Source: Cyclina sinensis
Taxonomy: Eukaryota; Mollusca; Bivalvia; Venerida; Veneridae
NCBI GenBank assembly: GCA_012932295.1
Contig: JAAONU010000028.1
Coordinates: 1-64,000, forward strand
Direction: 5' to 3'
Length of the DNA: 64,000 bases
In this document: piece after piece, positions 22,346 to 34,069 of the stretch
Numbering within the stretch: the first letter of the stretch is position 1
Layout of the letters: the number at the start of each line of letters is the position of its first letter
Notes under the pieces: generated by a model
Database searches by the model: none
The model's input: only the letters and a program-made list of their open reading frames with translations
What the model was told of the DNA's origin: nothing
Translations under genes and position numbers: made by a program

Positions 22346-22734
22346 TTTTTTTTCCAACCCTTTAATTATCACATGTACTGGTTGTATTATATCAAGTCTT
22401 TATACTATTACTTCTTTACAATTCAATTTTAGTCGACATCCTTTATTTGACTGATTCATGTTGAAAAGCTGTCAGTGGTTTGAAGGCTTGACTGCATTAA
22501 CTATTGTTGGTTATTAATCATAAATAGATGAACAAAAACCTAACTGCCTTAACATTATCCAGCTTAGCATAACAAAGGCACAAAGCACCAACCCATGCAT
22601 TCACTCACCATGATTATCTTTTCATTTGCTAGATGTCTATGTTAAGGAATACCATTACAAACATTCTGTATTAGGATGGACAAATGTTTTGTATTTTCAA
22701 ATGATCAGGAAGTGTCACTGACAAAATAGAGGAT

Positions 22735-22880
22735 ATTTGTTTGTTTTTCATGAATATGGAATATATCTTATTGAGAAGTGATATAATTTTTATATTTTCA
22801 CTCGCTACGCGCTCGTGAAAATATTTAATTGTATCACTTCTTGATGAGATATATTCCATATTCACGAAAAACAAACAAAT
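22735..22880. mobile_element. Foldback element with ~66-bp arms
   Basis: The left arm from ATTTGTTTGTTTTTCATGAA and the right arm to TTCACGAAAAACAAACAAAT are near-complements; a centre of about 10 bp (CTCGCTACGC) separates GTGAAAAT-type stems. Arm ends extend imperfectly for about 10 bp (AAAATAGA / TCTATTTATT). It is a palindromic MITE-like repeat; no clear target duplication was found. Minus-strand open frames over it are artefacts. Confidence 0.75.
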
Positions 22881-23084
22881 TTTCTATTTATTTAATGCTA
22901 ACAGTTGAAAAAAAAGAAAAAAATGATGAACTATTTTTGGATACTTACCATTGATAAACGCGCGTATGAATACATGATATTGACTCTTCAATTGCACAAA
23001 TTCCGCCATACTAAGGGAGACAATTCATTGTAACTGTCAAACTGCCAAGGGAGATAATTGAAAAAGTAGTCTGGCATTTCTACT

Positions 23085-23170
23085 GTGAGTGATATAGAAT
23101 CTATATCACTCACACTGTGACTTGATATGGAATATATCTCACTGATAGAATTCAGTATTTCACTGGTTAG
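23085..23170. repeat. 29-bp palindrome and related foldback debris
   Basis: GTGAGTGATATAGA and TCTATATCACTCAC (23085-23113) pair around a single A. The following GATATGGAATATATCTCACT resembles the arm of the foldback at 22735-22880, so this is probably a degraded member of the same family. Confidence 0.65.
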
Positions 23171-23259
23171 CATTAAATAAAGAATAATTATTTTCATAAC
23201 TGTTAAACTCAACAGTGGCTTCCAGAATTTTTAGGGTTATTGTGTCTTACATTTTGCAG

Positions 23260-23384
23260 AGAAAAAAAGAGAAGAAGATGTGGTCTGTCATGGAAAAGCT
23301 CCTATTGAAACCACTGATAAAGCTTTCTTTGAGATCTGGCAAACTACCAGTGAAGGCAGATGTAAATTTACTTCAGAGAAGTAG
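23260..23384 (+). other. Candidate last exon, frame uncertain
   Basis: After ACATTTTGCAG an open segment follows. In phase 1, matching the candidate exon at 21820-21876, it reads EKKREEDVVCHGKAPIETTD, then KAFFEIWQTTSEGRCKFTSE and one K before TAG (23382-23384). In a second frame a 69-residue lysine/leucine-rich reading runs to TGA at 23464-23466. I prefer the first because its phase fits the upstream exon, but neither matches a family I can name. Confidence 0.3.
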
Positions 23385-23466
23385 TACAGCTTTGGCATCA
23401 TTGCCATGGGTGAAAATTAAGCATCAAATATGGGCTTTAGCCCAGGCTGAAAAGAACAAAAATTGA

Positions 23467-24110
23467 AAGATCGTGAAAGAACTAAAACTATAAATACCCT
23501 CAAACTCTGGAGGGTATTATTGTAACAGGGCATCTGCCCCTTAGAGAAGTAGCTTAAACAAGAGCAATCAAGTATTGGTTAAAATTAAAAAATAACCAAG
23601 GTTTGCTTTTATTTTTGAACGCATATGCTGATAATTGTTACGTGAACGATGAAAAATCGTCGGCCTTGAAGATGAAAATAGTTCTTAATAACCTTGGATT
23701 TGGTGATATGTTTGATCAACAAGTGCTTAATCATAATTTGATCCATTAGTTAAACAATGTATCCTTGATCAATATGTCCAACACTGGACCTCACAACTTC
23801 ATGACATTATTATTGTAAATGCAGAAGTGAGTTAGAATATGTCACTGTACTTAGATATTGTCACAAAGTATGATAAACACAGAACTTTAACATGTTTCAG
23901 ATATAGATTGCATAATCTTAAAATAGAACTAGCTAGACATAATAATATTGTTAGAGACCTTTGGTATTGTCGTATGTGTTCTAAGAATGCAGTATCATTT
24001 TCTGATGTGTTGTACAAAATAAAATTTTATTAGTTCCAATACCTTTTCAAGAAAATATTTTGGTCAAAAATGTTCAAATTTTTTGACTTGATGTACTCAA
24101 CTAATAAAAA
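23467..24110. other. Stretch without recognised features
   Basis: AT-rich. Overlapping 60-codon frames on both strands at 23832-24033 look like chance. No repeat termini seen. Confidence 0.4.
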
Positions 24111-24112
24111 TG

Positions 24113-24720
24113 ATTTTTATGTCTCTGCCATGATAATGGCAAGGGGCATATAGTGTTACCTCTGTCCGCCCTTGCGTGTGTGCATTTGTGAGTGTTAGAA
24201 AACCTTGTCTGGCCCATAACTCATGTCATGCATCTAGGGGCATATAGTGTTACCTTTGTCCGTCCTTGCATGTGTGCATTCGTGAGTGTTAGAAAACCTT
24301 GTCTGGCCCATAACTGTGTCATGCATCAAGGGGCATATAGTGTTACCTTTGTCCGCCCTTGCATGTGTGCATTCGTGAGTGTTAGAAAACCTTGTCTGGC
24401 CCATAACTGTGTCATGCATCAAGGGATTTTGAAACATTCTGGCACAAATGTTAGGCATGATGAGATGGTGTGTCATGTGCAAGACCTAGACCCCTAGTGT
24501 CAAGGTCAAGATCACAGAGGTCAAAGGTCAGCAGTCAGAAAATCTTGTCTGCCCTATAAGTCTGTGATGCATCAAGGGATTATGAAACAATTTGGCAAAA
24601 ATGTTAACCATGATGAGATGGTGTGTGATGTACAAGACCAAGACCCCTAGCTCCAAGGTCAAGGTCATGCTTAGATGTAAAAGATCAGCAGTTAGAAAAT
24701 TTTGTGCTCTGTCAGTATAA
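24113..24720 (+). repeat. Array repeat with 93-bp units
   Basis: The head ATGTCTCTGCCATGATAATG-GCAAGGGGCAT can fold. Three 93-bp units follow (GGGGCATATAGTGTTACC, GTGTGTGCATTCGTGAGTGT, AACCTTGTCTGGCCCATAAC), starting near 24143, 24237 and 24330. Then come two longer units with CAAGGTCAAGGTCA and GTCAGCAGTCAGAAAA. Because 93 is a multiple of three, both strands stay open (101 and 82 codons); these frames are not genes. Confidence 0.75.
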
Positions 24721-25147
24721 AATTAAGCCTTACGAATATTAAAAAAACTGTTTTTATCAACAGTCATCTGTCCTCTTACTTAAAAAGGTCATTTATTGCA
24801 AAACAGTTTATGAAATACCTACTATGCTGTCCTGTCATAACATCTTAATTCATATGTTTCGGCGTCCTAACATATATAGAGAGGGCATCCATGTCTTTGA
24901 GACACATTTCCAGTTTAAAATTTCCTAGTTTCTGATATGATGCTTTTGAACTTAGAAAAAGAATATTTGCCAAAAATTGATGATTTTATCAATAGTTTTC
25001 TGTTTCTACATTTTTTGTGTGTATGTGTGTCTTTTTGCAGCTGCTCGTACTGTCGTACCAGTCATGAGGTATATGTTTTTGGCAAAAGATCTCTTGCTGA
25101 TCATGCCAGTAAAGTGTTGAACTTTCATATTTTAGATCGAATTATAA

Positions 25148-25380
25148 TTTTGCTGATGTCATTTGTTGTCAGTGTCATCTGTTGTCAGTGTCATCTGTTG
25201 TCAGTGTCATCTATTGTCGGGGTCATCTGTTGCCGGTGTCATCTGTTGCCGGTGTCATCTGTTGCCAGTGTCATCTGTTGCCAGTGTTGTCGGTGCCATC
25301 TGATGCTGGTGTCATCTGTTGTCAGTGTCATCTGTTGTCGGTGTCATTTGTTGTCAGTGTCATTTGTTGTCATCAAATAA
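25148..25380 (+). repeat. 16-bp minisatellite, about 14 copies, open in all three frames
   Basis: The unit GTCATCTGTTGTCAGT, with CCGG/CCAG variants, recurs about 14 times. With a 16-bp period, three units give a 16-residue protein repeat (ICC-CHLL-VSS-V type) whatever the frame, which explains overlapping open frames of 147 and 69 codons. Upstream, GTGTCTTTTTGCAG at 25040 looks like an acceptor, but no convincing exon is joined to it. Treated as non-coding. Confidence 0.85.
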
Positions 25381-25436
25381 CATCAGTGTAATAAGAAGAT
25401 CTATTATGCTATGTTAAAAAGAAATGATCATGTAGT

Positions 25437-25826
25437 TGATTTTTAGCTCGACTTTTCGTAAAGGGGAGCTATCCTAATTGCCACGGTGTCGGCGTTTGTG
25501 TCACTCTATGGAATTTTTTTTCTTACCACCCACTTTATTTCAAAACTATTACAGCTATGGTTTTGGAACTTACCATACTTGTTTACCATCATAACCTCCA
25601 GCTACAGACAAGAGTACATAACTCTTTCGGCCTCTTTTTTACTTTGAAAATACATTAAAATGGGTAGAATCGACTAAACTTTGAGATTTTTGCTTTGAAA
25701 CGTTTACTGCTTGCTTAAATCATTACCCCCATAGGCAAGAGAAGATAACTCTGTCAGGGATTTGTTTCAAAGATTAAGGCCCTGTATCGACTTAGAATCT
25801 TGGTTATGTTTTTCGTTCGAGTCAAC
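25437..25826 (+). repeat. Repeat piece with AGCTC...GAGCT hairpin head
   Basis: TTTTTAGCTCGACTTTTCG and TAAAGGGGAGCT form a head hairpin. The body has ACCACCCACTTTATTTCAAA, CTTTGAAACGTTTACTGC and CAAGAGAAGATAACTCTGTC. Similar body sequence recurs at 29200-29450 (GCAGGAGAAGGTCATTCTGT). It is cut off by the family-A element that starts at 25829. Confidence 0.5.
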
Positions 25827-25828
25827 TT

Positions 25829-28561
25829 TTTAGCTTGTTAGAGGTATTGTGATCAGTCGTCGTCCGTCGTCGGTGTGTGCGTGCGTGCGTCCGTAAACTT
25901 TTGTTTTAAAGAACATCTCCTCCTAAACCACTGGGCCAATTTCAACAAAACTTCACAGAAATGTTCCTTGCATGAAGCTCTACCAAAATTGTTCAAAGAA
26001 TTTGATTCCATGCAGAACTCTGGTTGCTATGACAACTTAAAGGAAAAACTTTGAAAATCTTCTTGTCTGAAACCACAAGGCCTAGAGCTTAGATATTTGG
26101 CATTTAGCACCCTCTAATGAAACTCTACAAAAATTATTCAAATTATTTCCCTGGGGTCAAAATTGGCCCCGTCCCAGGGGTCACTTCCTTTTACATAGAC
26201 TTATATAGGAAATCTTTAAAAATCTTCTTCTCAGAAACCACAGTGCCTACAGCTTTGATATTTGGTATGGAGCATTGTCTAGTAGATGTCTACCAAGTTT
26301 GTTCAAATTATGCCCCCTGGGTCAAAACTGGCCACGCCCCAGGGTTCTCTTGGTTTACATATAGATATATAGGAAAAACATGACAAATCATTTTTCTCCA
26401 AAACTAATAGGACTAGACCTTAGATATTTGGTGTGGAGTATTGTGTAGATAACCTTTACCAGTATTGTTTATATGTTGACCCTGGGGTCAAAATTGGCCC
26501 TGCCCCGGGGGCCCTTAATATGTAAAAGGAAATCTTGAAAAATCTTCTTCTCAGAAACCACAGTGCCTACAGCTTTGATATTTGGTATGTAGCATTGTCT
26601 AGTAGATGTCTACCAAGTTTGTTCAAATTATGCCCCCTGGTCAAAATTGGCCACGCCCCAGGGTTCTCTTGGTTTACGTATAGTTATATAGGAAAAACAT
26701 GAAAAATCATTTTTCTCCAAAACTAATAGGACTAGACCTTAGGTATTTGGTGTGGAGTATTGTGTAAAGAACCTTTACCAGTATTGTTTATATGTTGGCC
26801 CTGGGGTCAAAATTGGCCCTGCCCCGGGGTCCCTTAATAATTATGTAAAAAAGGAAATCTTGAAAAATCTTCTTCTCAGAAACCGCAATGCCTACAGCTT
26901 TGATATTTGGTATGTAGCATTGTCTAGTGGATGTCTACCAAGTTTGTTCAAATTATGTCCCCTGGGTCAAAATTGGCCACGCCCCAGGGTTCTCTTGGTT
27001 TACATATAGTTATATAGGAAAAACATGAAAAATCATTTTTCTCCAAAACTAATAGGACTAGACCTTAGATATTTGGTGTGGAGTATTGTGTTGAGAACCT
27101 TTACCAGTATTGTTTATATGTTGGCCCTTGGGTCAAAATTGGCCCTGCCCCAGGGGCTCTTAATATGTAAAAAAGGAAATCTTGAAAAATCTTCTTACTG
27201 GAAACCTCAATGCCTACAGATTAGATATTTGGTATGTAGCATTGTCTAGTAGATGTCTACCAAGTTTATTCAAATTATGTCCCCTGGGTCAAAATTGGCC
27301 ACGCCCCAGGGTTCTCTTGGTTTACATATAGTTATATAGGAAAAACATGAAAAATCATTTTTCTCCAAAACGAATAGGACTAGACCTTAGATATTTTGTG
27401 TGGAGTATTGTGTGAAGAACCTTACCAGTATTGTTTATATGTCGGCCCTAGGGTAAAAATTGGCCCCGCCCGGGGGCCCTTAATATTTAAAAAAGGCAAT
27501 CTTTAAAAATTTTCTTACCGGAAACCTCAATGCCTACAGCTTTGATATTTGGTATGTAGCAATGTCTAGTGATTGTCTACCAAGTTTGTTCAAATTATGT
27601 TCCCTGGGTCAAAATTGGCCACGCCCCAGGGTTCTCTTGGTTTACATATGGTTATATAGGAAAAACATTAAAAGTCATTTTTCTCTGAAACTAATAGGAC
27701 TAGACCTTAGATATTTTGTGTGGAGTATTGTGTAGATAACCTTTACCAGTATTGTTTATATGTCGGCCCTGGGGTCAAAATTTGCCCCGCCCCAGGGGCC
27801 CTTAATATTTAAAAAAGGCAATCTTTAAAAATCTTCTTACTGGCAATCTCAATGCCTACAGCTTAGATATTTGGTATGTTAAAACATTGTCTAGTGGATG
27901 TTTACCATGTTTGTTCAAATTATGTCCCCTGGGTCAAAATTGGCCACGCCCCAGGGTTCTCTTGTTTTACATTGATTTATATAGGAAAAATATGAAAAAT
28001 ATTTTTTCTCCAAAACAAATAGGTGTAGACCTTAGATATTTGGTGTTGAGTATTGTGTAAAGAACCTTTACCAATATTGTTTAAATGTTGGCCCTTGGGT
28101 CAAAATTTGCCCCGCCCCGGGGACCCTTAATATCTTTAAAAATCTTCTTGTCTGAAACCACAAGGCCTTGAATTTTAAAATTTGGCATGAAGCAAGCTTT
28201 ATCAAGCTTTTTCAAATTATTGGATTAGGTTAAAGGTCACGGAGGTTTATCTACTGTACCTCATAAAGCCTTCGGTTATAGAGAAATATCTTTGATATTC
28301 AGTATAATTATAGGTTCCTTGCATGGACCTCTACCCATGGGTAGGGTTTGAGGTCACTGGGTCAAGGTCAAGGTCACCATAGCTTATAATAGATATTTCT
28401 ACTTTCTGTCATAGAGCCTTTATTTATTGACTGATATTTTACATATTTGGTTTGTAGGCAGTTATATATTTTCAATTAAAACATGAAATACTGCTTAACA
28501 GCAAACCTACAGCCAAAGTACTCAGGTGAGCGATCCAGGGCCATCATGGCCCTCTTGTTTA
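25829..28561 (+). mobile_element. Family A composite array element, copy 2
   Basis: The left end TTTTTAGCTTGTTAGAGG is diverged but is followed by CGTCCGTCGTC and GTGCGTGCGTGCGTCCG. About 14 units alternate two subtypes: GCCTACAGCTTTGATATTTG with CCACGCCCCAGGGTTCTCTT, and AATAGGACTAGACCTTAGAT with GCCCTGCCCCGGGG. The paired period is about 330 bp, so a dimeric higher-order unit was amplified. Right end: CTCAGGTGAGCG (28521-28532), the palindrome AGGGCCATCATGGCCCT (28537-28553), then CTTGTTT. It lacks the ~150-bp second block of the copy at 10386. Confidence 0.75.
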
Positions 28562-28584
28562 CTAAACTGTTTGAGATATTAATT

Positions 28585-29515
28585 ATGCGCCCGGCGAAGA
28601 TGGGACGTATAATGGGATCGCCTATGGCGTCCTGATGTTTGTCCAGAGCCTAACTCCAACACTATCAAAGCTATTGACTTGAAACTTCCTAGATGGATAG
28701 ATCTCATTCACTGAATGATTTTGGAGTTATTTCCCTTTGTTTAGTTTTCTTTCCTGGAGCGTAACTCGTACATTATCAAAGCTGTTGACTTGAAACTTGA
28801 TACATAGATAGGTCTTATTGAGACAAAATGCATTGCTTAGGAACTGTAACTCTGTACTTCATGATTTTGGAGTTATGCCCCTTCTTTAATTTTTTTGTGC
28901 GGAGAATAACTCCTAAGTAATCAAAGCTATTGACTTGAAAATTCACAGGTGGATAGATCTCATTGATATGGGAGTGCAGTGCACAAGAACCGTCACTGTA
29001 CACTTCAAGATTTGGAGGTATTCCCCTTAGTTCAATTTTCATACTGGATGTTTGCCTGGACCATACCTCTACGTTATCAAAGCTATTGACGTGAAACTTC
29101 ATAGGTGGATAGATGTTATTGAAACAAATTGCTCAATTGACAGGCGTATTTTGCTCCACTTTGCGGCACTCTTGTTTGAAAGTTGGAATACTCCATCATG
29201 GTCCCCAAACATGGGCAGGAGAAGGTCATTCTGTCAAGCATTGTATTTGAATTATGGCCCTTTTTGACTTAGAAACTCAGTTAAAATTTTCATTCTTCTC
29301 CACTTGTTGACATAACTATTTGAGGTATTACTTTGAAAGTTTGAATACTTACATACTACGATCATGAGACCTATCTGTAAGCAAGAGAAGATAATTCTGT
29401 GAAAATGTTTTTTGATTTGTACTTAGAAATTTCTAGTTAAAGTCTTGTGTGCCCTTAACTGTCAAAGTTTTGTTTATCAGCAAGCACTAAAAAGTCGTAC
29501 TTACATCTCTTGTTT
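28585..29515 (+). repeat. Two degraded array-type repeats
   Basis: 28585-29170: head ATTATGCGCCCGGCGAAGAT, ~130-bp units (TATCAAAGCTATTGACTTGA, TGGATAGATCTCATTGA, TTTGGAGTTATGCCCCTT), tail GCGGCACTCTTGTTTG. 29171-29515: body similar to 25437-25826, tail ACATCTCTTGTTTG. Both tails carry the CTCTTGTTTG end, with weak or no visible stem. Confidence 0.6.
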
Positions 29516-29665
29516 GTTTAAGTAACGTACTATAATTTGTATTTTGTAGTTACCTTTAAGGTATATAATCAGATTTTGGCCATTGTTTGAAACTTTAACA
29601 TCTGATCATTTACACTCATTTATGTTCACCAAGTGCTTAATTCAGGTAAGATTTTGATGGAGGTA

Positions 29666-30670
29666 TTTTTATGCCCCCGAAGGGAGGCATATAGTTTTGA
29701 ACTGTCCAACCGTCCGTCAGTCAGTCCGTCCGAAAACTTTAACATTGGCAATAACTTCCATAATAGTAAGTGGATTTACTTCATACTTGGACACAACACC
29801 CCTTTGGATAAGACCTTTCCATTGACCTATACTTTTTTGACCTTGACCCCTGATTGACCTTTACCTTGAAGATCCAATTGTCCAAAAACTTTAACATTCG
29901 AAAAAGCTTCTTTATTAGTAAGTGAATTTACTTCATACTTGGACACAATACCCCTTTGGATAAGGCCTTCCTACTGACCTATATTTGTTTGCCCTTGACC
30001 CCTGAATGACATTCACCTTGACGATCCAATTGTGCAGAAACTTTAACATTGCCGATAACTTCCTTATTAGTAAGTGGTATTACTTCATACTTGGACACAA
30101 CACCCCTTTGAAGAAGACCTTTCCACTGACCTTTAATGATTTGATTTTGACCCCTGAATATCCAACTGTCCAAAACTAATATTTGGCCATAACTTGCAAA
30201 TTAGTAAGTGGATATACTTCATACTTAAACACAACACCCCTTTGGACAAGACCTCCCAACTGACCTATATTTGTTTGACCTTTACCCCTGAATGACCTTC
30301 ACCTTGAAGATCCAATTGTCCAAAAACTTTAACATTGCCCATAACTTCCTTATTAGTAAGTGGAATTACTTTATACTTGGACACAACACCCCTATGGACA
30401 AGGCCTACCCACTGACCTATATTTATTTGACCTTGACCCCTGAATGACCTTCACCTTGAAGATCCAGTTGTCAAAAAATTTAACATTGCCCATAACATCC
30501 TTATTAGTAAGTGGAATTACTTCATACACTTGGACACAACCCCTTTTTGATAAGACCTTCCCACTGACCTATATTTATTTGACCTTGACCCCTGAATGAC
30601 TGGTCCTCAGCTCAAAGGTCAAAGCACCACTTTCGGGGACATTGTCATCTTACATTGACAGTTCTCGTTT
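29666..30670 (+). mobile_element. Family C array element, copy 1
   Basis: Left: ATGCCCCCGAA (29671-29681) within a small hairpin ending AGGCAT, then CCGTCCGTCAGTCAGTCCG. The body has about six units of ~152 bp (AACATTGCCCATAACTTCC, TTACTTCATACTTGGACAC, TATTTGACCTTGACCCCTGA, CACCTTGAAGATCCAATTGT). Right: TTCGGGGACAT (30632-30642), inverse of the left motif with one change, then a TGTCA/TGACA stem (30643-30660) and GTTCTCGTTT. The copy at 34831 has the same ends. Confidence 0.75.
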
Positions 30671-31234
30671 AAATTTTATTTCCCTATCCTGGTTGCCCAA
30701 CCAAGATGGAGTTATATTATCATAAGTAAAAATTTTATACACATACTTTGCCTAAGGAAAGATATAAATATTAGGCCTATTATATTATATTTTTGAAATA
30801 TTTGCATTAAAAATCATATATTTAGATGTAATTCATTAGAATTTCAAAATTGAAAAAAATAATATTACCTCTCTTTACCTAATTTCTAATAGGGATCTAA
30901 CTCTTTGTAATAGGTCATTTTGTTTATTAAATAAATCTAATATACAAAAAAATTAAAATACTGTCATAACATGAGTGCATAACAAGTTAAAATGCCTTTT
31001 GTGTTTAAATAAAACTTGTGTTGTATAATCATTGTCTTTTTGTTGATTTGTCCTGCTCTTCAATTTACAGTGCATGGTTGTGCAGCTGCTATAAAAGCAA
31101 GTGGCATCCAGTGAAAGGGATTTAACTTGGAAAGTATTAAGTCCATATTATCCAGCTTGTGATAAATAAAGGACTTGAGAAGAAATAGGCAACATATGTA
31201 CCAATGAAGTTGAATTGACGCTAGCTGCCAAGCA
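30671..31234. other. AT-rich stretch, nothing recognised
   Basis: No gene or repeat terminus. At 31070 an acceptor-like TTCAATTTACAG precedes a short open segment without a donor; not called. Confidence 0.4.
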
Positions 31235-31790
31235 AAGCCATGTAACCTTGGAAAAGGTAACTCAGAACTGGTGCCATAAGCTGCTTCAAACTTTATGTCA
31301 TGATTGCACACATTGATTGGATGACCCCTATACATTTTGGGGTCAGTATGTCAAAGTTCACAGTCACATTGACATAAAATGTTTAGAATCATTTAACTCT
31401 GTTACTTGTCTTAGACACTTCAAAATTTATGTAATGGTTGCACACACTGAGTGAATGACCCTACTGATTTTGGGGTCAGTAGGTCAAAGGTCAAAGTCAC
31501 AGTGACCTTAACATTGGAAACCATTTCCGCCATGTCACTTTACAATCATTTGTTATAGAGGCTTCAAACTTTATATCATGATTGCACACATTGAGTGGAT
31601 GACCCCTATACATTTTTGGATCAGTATGTCAAAGGTCAGGGTCACAGTGAACTAAATGTTTAGAATCATTTACACTCTGCAACTCGAAAACCAGTTTTCA
31701 TAGAGATTTCAAAATTCATATAATGGTTGCACACATTGAGTGAATGACCCCATTGTTTTTTGGGTCAGTAGGTCAAAGGTCAAAAGATTC
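31235..31790 (+). repeat. Array fragment, ~125-130-bp units
   Basis: Four units share GTTGCACACATTGAGTGAAT, GACCCCTATACATTTTGGGG, TCAGTAGGTCAAAGGTCAAA and AGTCACAGTGACC. No head or tail was identified. The units resemble the second block of family A in style (GGTCAGTAGGTCAAAGGTCA). Confidence 0.6.
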
Positions 31791-32240
31791 TGAATTTAAA
31801 GCAAATCATTTAATTTCAAAGCCTAAGGTTTCCTCCCTTATATCACAAATGCATCATACTTAGAAAAAACACCCTTCGGGCATATCATTCTCCGCCCAGT
31901 CGTGCTCTTTTTAAGACATGTGAACAAGTTCTTTACATTCGTAACCATTAATACATTCAATAACTTTCCTATCCTGTTGAATGTCTTGTTTTCATTTCTA
32001 CAATCAGACACAGATAAGTTCTTTGGTGACTGCATGTGGTGTTTCAAACGCACAGTAGCATAAAATATAGAATATTATGAAATAAAAGATCATTTACCTA
32101 CTTTCGCTTTCATTTTTTTGCCATTTTAGTGCATCAAACCTTTTTGCCTCACTTCAAATTTTATCGAACAAAATGACGTTCGACCCCCTGTCCAGGTTTA
32201 CAAAGAAACCGAGATGAAGACAAGTGTCTTTAACTGCCTC
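31791..32240. other. Stretch without recognised features
   Basis: The minus strand has a 71-codon open frame (31838-32053) of unknown relation, without splice support. Not called as a gene. Confidence 0.4.
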
Positions 32241-32720
32241 GTCTGGAAAAGGTTTTTTTTTGTGGGTGGGGGGGGGGGGGTAATTTCTGCACCAGATATG
32301 GGGCTTGGATTCTTTTTGGGTTGACATTCTTAAAACGGATGTTTCGATATAAGGCACTAAAACAGAATGAAAAAATAGCATCCGGAACGTTTTTTTCTAA
32401 TTTTAAATGATCATTAAGAGAGAGTCCCGGGACATATTCCAGGATTATATACAGAGAGTGCCTTGGACACAACTGTCTTAACAGCACTCGCATAATACAT
32501 TTGCGTCTGAAGGGGAGTGTGTTCCTCAGAAACGGGTTTTTTTTTTTTTTGGGGGGGGGGATATTTCTGCAACAGAAATGGGGCTTGGTTTCTTTTGGGG
32601 TTGACATTCTTAAAATGCACATTTCAAAATAACGCACTATATCAAGTGAATCTGATTACCGGTATCACATGAAAAAATAGCACCGAGGCATATTCTTTTG
32701 TTTGTAAATGATTTATAAGA
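32241..32720. repeat. ~285-bp tandem duplication with T and G homopolymers
   Basis: Two copies each hold a T run joined to a G run (32251-32280 and 32538-32569), then ATTTCTGCACCAGATATGGG or a close variant, GGTTGACATTCTTAAAA and TGAAAAAATAGCA. The copies differ by point changes. Open minus-strand frames here are low-complexity proline/lysine readings of the homopolymers. Confidence 0.7.
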
Positions 32721-33039
32721 AAGAACCCAGGGACATAATCTAGTATTATATATATAGAAAGAGAAAGGAATGAATTGCACTTTCACTGGATATTATATCA
32801 CCCTTACATATATTTGTTTTTGACCACTAAAGTTAGCGGTAGGCCTGTTCAATACAGGTATTTATAATGGATTGATTTCTGATTCTAGAACTCAAATGAG
32901 TATGTGCTCAATGCAGGATTTCTCTTGAATTTAGTAAGCATGTCCTCCAATGTATCTTAAACAGATATATAAATTTGAGTATATCTACCTTACCATTTAA
33001 TGTCTTCCCCTGTTTGGAAAAGCGAACATGCTACAATGC
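32721..33039. other. Stretch without recognised features
   Basis: No repeat or gene. It leads into the transposase fragment that follows. Confidence 0.4.
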
Positions 33040-33340
33040 AGTATTTCTTCTGGAATAAGGTATGGGGCTGTTTTGATTTGGGTTAGTTTTGTAATAGAAA
33101 TATTTAAAGAACTCTTTCATAGCAATGTGAGAAACAAGAGACTGAGTGATGTCATAGAACTTGACGAGTCACTGTTTGGGAGACCTGTTAAGTATCTTGG
33201 TAGGAAACCTCATAAAGGCTTACGGTGTGGGTTTCTAGCAGATAACATACTAATATGCTATCTAGTTGAAGACCGATCGGCGAAGAAGTACACGCTAATT
33301 CCAGTATACCCACTCTTACGACTTCCTTGTGCGAGGGCAT
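33040..33340 (+). pseudogene. Merlin/ISXO2-like transposase fragment
   Basis: An open frame carries IFKELFHSN, RLSDVIELDESLFGR, VKYLGRKPHKGLRCGF and YLVEDRSAKKYTLIPV. The order E(L/I)DESLFGRxxKY, then RGxxHxGL, then a CxLVEDR-type strand matches the DDE domain of ISXO2/IS1595-type transposases, known in animals as Merlin. The first catalytic aspartate (ELDES) is visible; the later D and E are absent because the frame breaks off into an inverted family-B array at about 33,345. The fragment covers roughly the first third of a DDE domain. No termini or TSD found. Confidence 0.65.
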
Positions 33341-33344
33341 TAAA

Positions 33345-33965
33345 AGGTCAAGGTCAAGTTCAGTTTAACTTTCTTTAAGCTATTATTCAAAGGGTAGTTA
33401 GACAATATATCCATGAATAGCAAAGAAATAGCCAATTTTATCACCATCAAGGACATCCGAAGATCAAGGTCATACTGGAATAATTCAACATGACTTGTTT
33501 TGTTCGCAGCATTGTTTTGTCGAAGTATGTTCAAATCTGTCCATTAAGAACAAAGTAAAGGCAATTTAAGCAAAATTCAATTGAAACAAAATTTAATAAT
33601 ATGACCTTGAGCCTGTCTGTGTTTTCATAAGTATTGTTTTGTCCAAGTATGAATCAAATCTGTAAATAAAAGACAAATTTATGATTATTTAAGCAAACTT
33701 CAATAATAATACCTTGACGGTCAAAGTCATTTCAGGTCAAGGTGATACCTGAAATATTCAATATGTTGGTTTTGTCATAAGTGTTGTTGGTCCATGTATG
33801 AATTAAATCCAACTATAAGTAACAAAGTTATGGCCACTATTAGCAAACTTAAATAATTTGACTTTTAAGGTGAAGGTCATTTATGAGTCAAGGTCATGTT
33901 AAGTCTGGTGTACTTGATGGTTGTTGTATCCAAATATGACGACAATCCATTATGAAATAAAAACA
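33345..33965 (-). repeat. Inverted family B array fragment
   Basis: Read on the minus strand, units carry TTTGATTCATACTTGGAC, GACCTTGACC and AAACTGAACTTGACCTTGAC, as in the arrays at 1206 and 15946. About six units remain. The side nearest the Merlin fragment corresponds to the terminal unit of family B, but the GCGGTGGCTCTTG tail is missing. Confidence 0.7.
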
Positions 33966-34069
33966 TTTTGAACAATGTTTAAAGTTTTCGGAAGGGAACA
34001 GCAACAGAAACGGCAAGGACACCATGACTGTAGCAATAGCTTGATTTTTTTCTTCGAAAAAGTCAAGCT

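Noticed and set aside
24192..24497. 101-codon frame with 31-residue repeats
   Set aside because: Produced by three 93-bp array units; both strands are open and the sequence is a dispersed repeat head.
32230..32637. 135-codon minus-strand frame with proline/lysine runs
   Set aside because: Translation of T/G homopolymers in a ~285-bp duplication.
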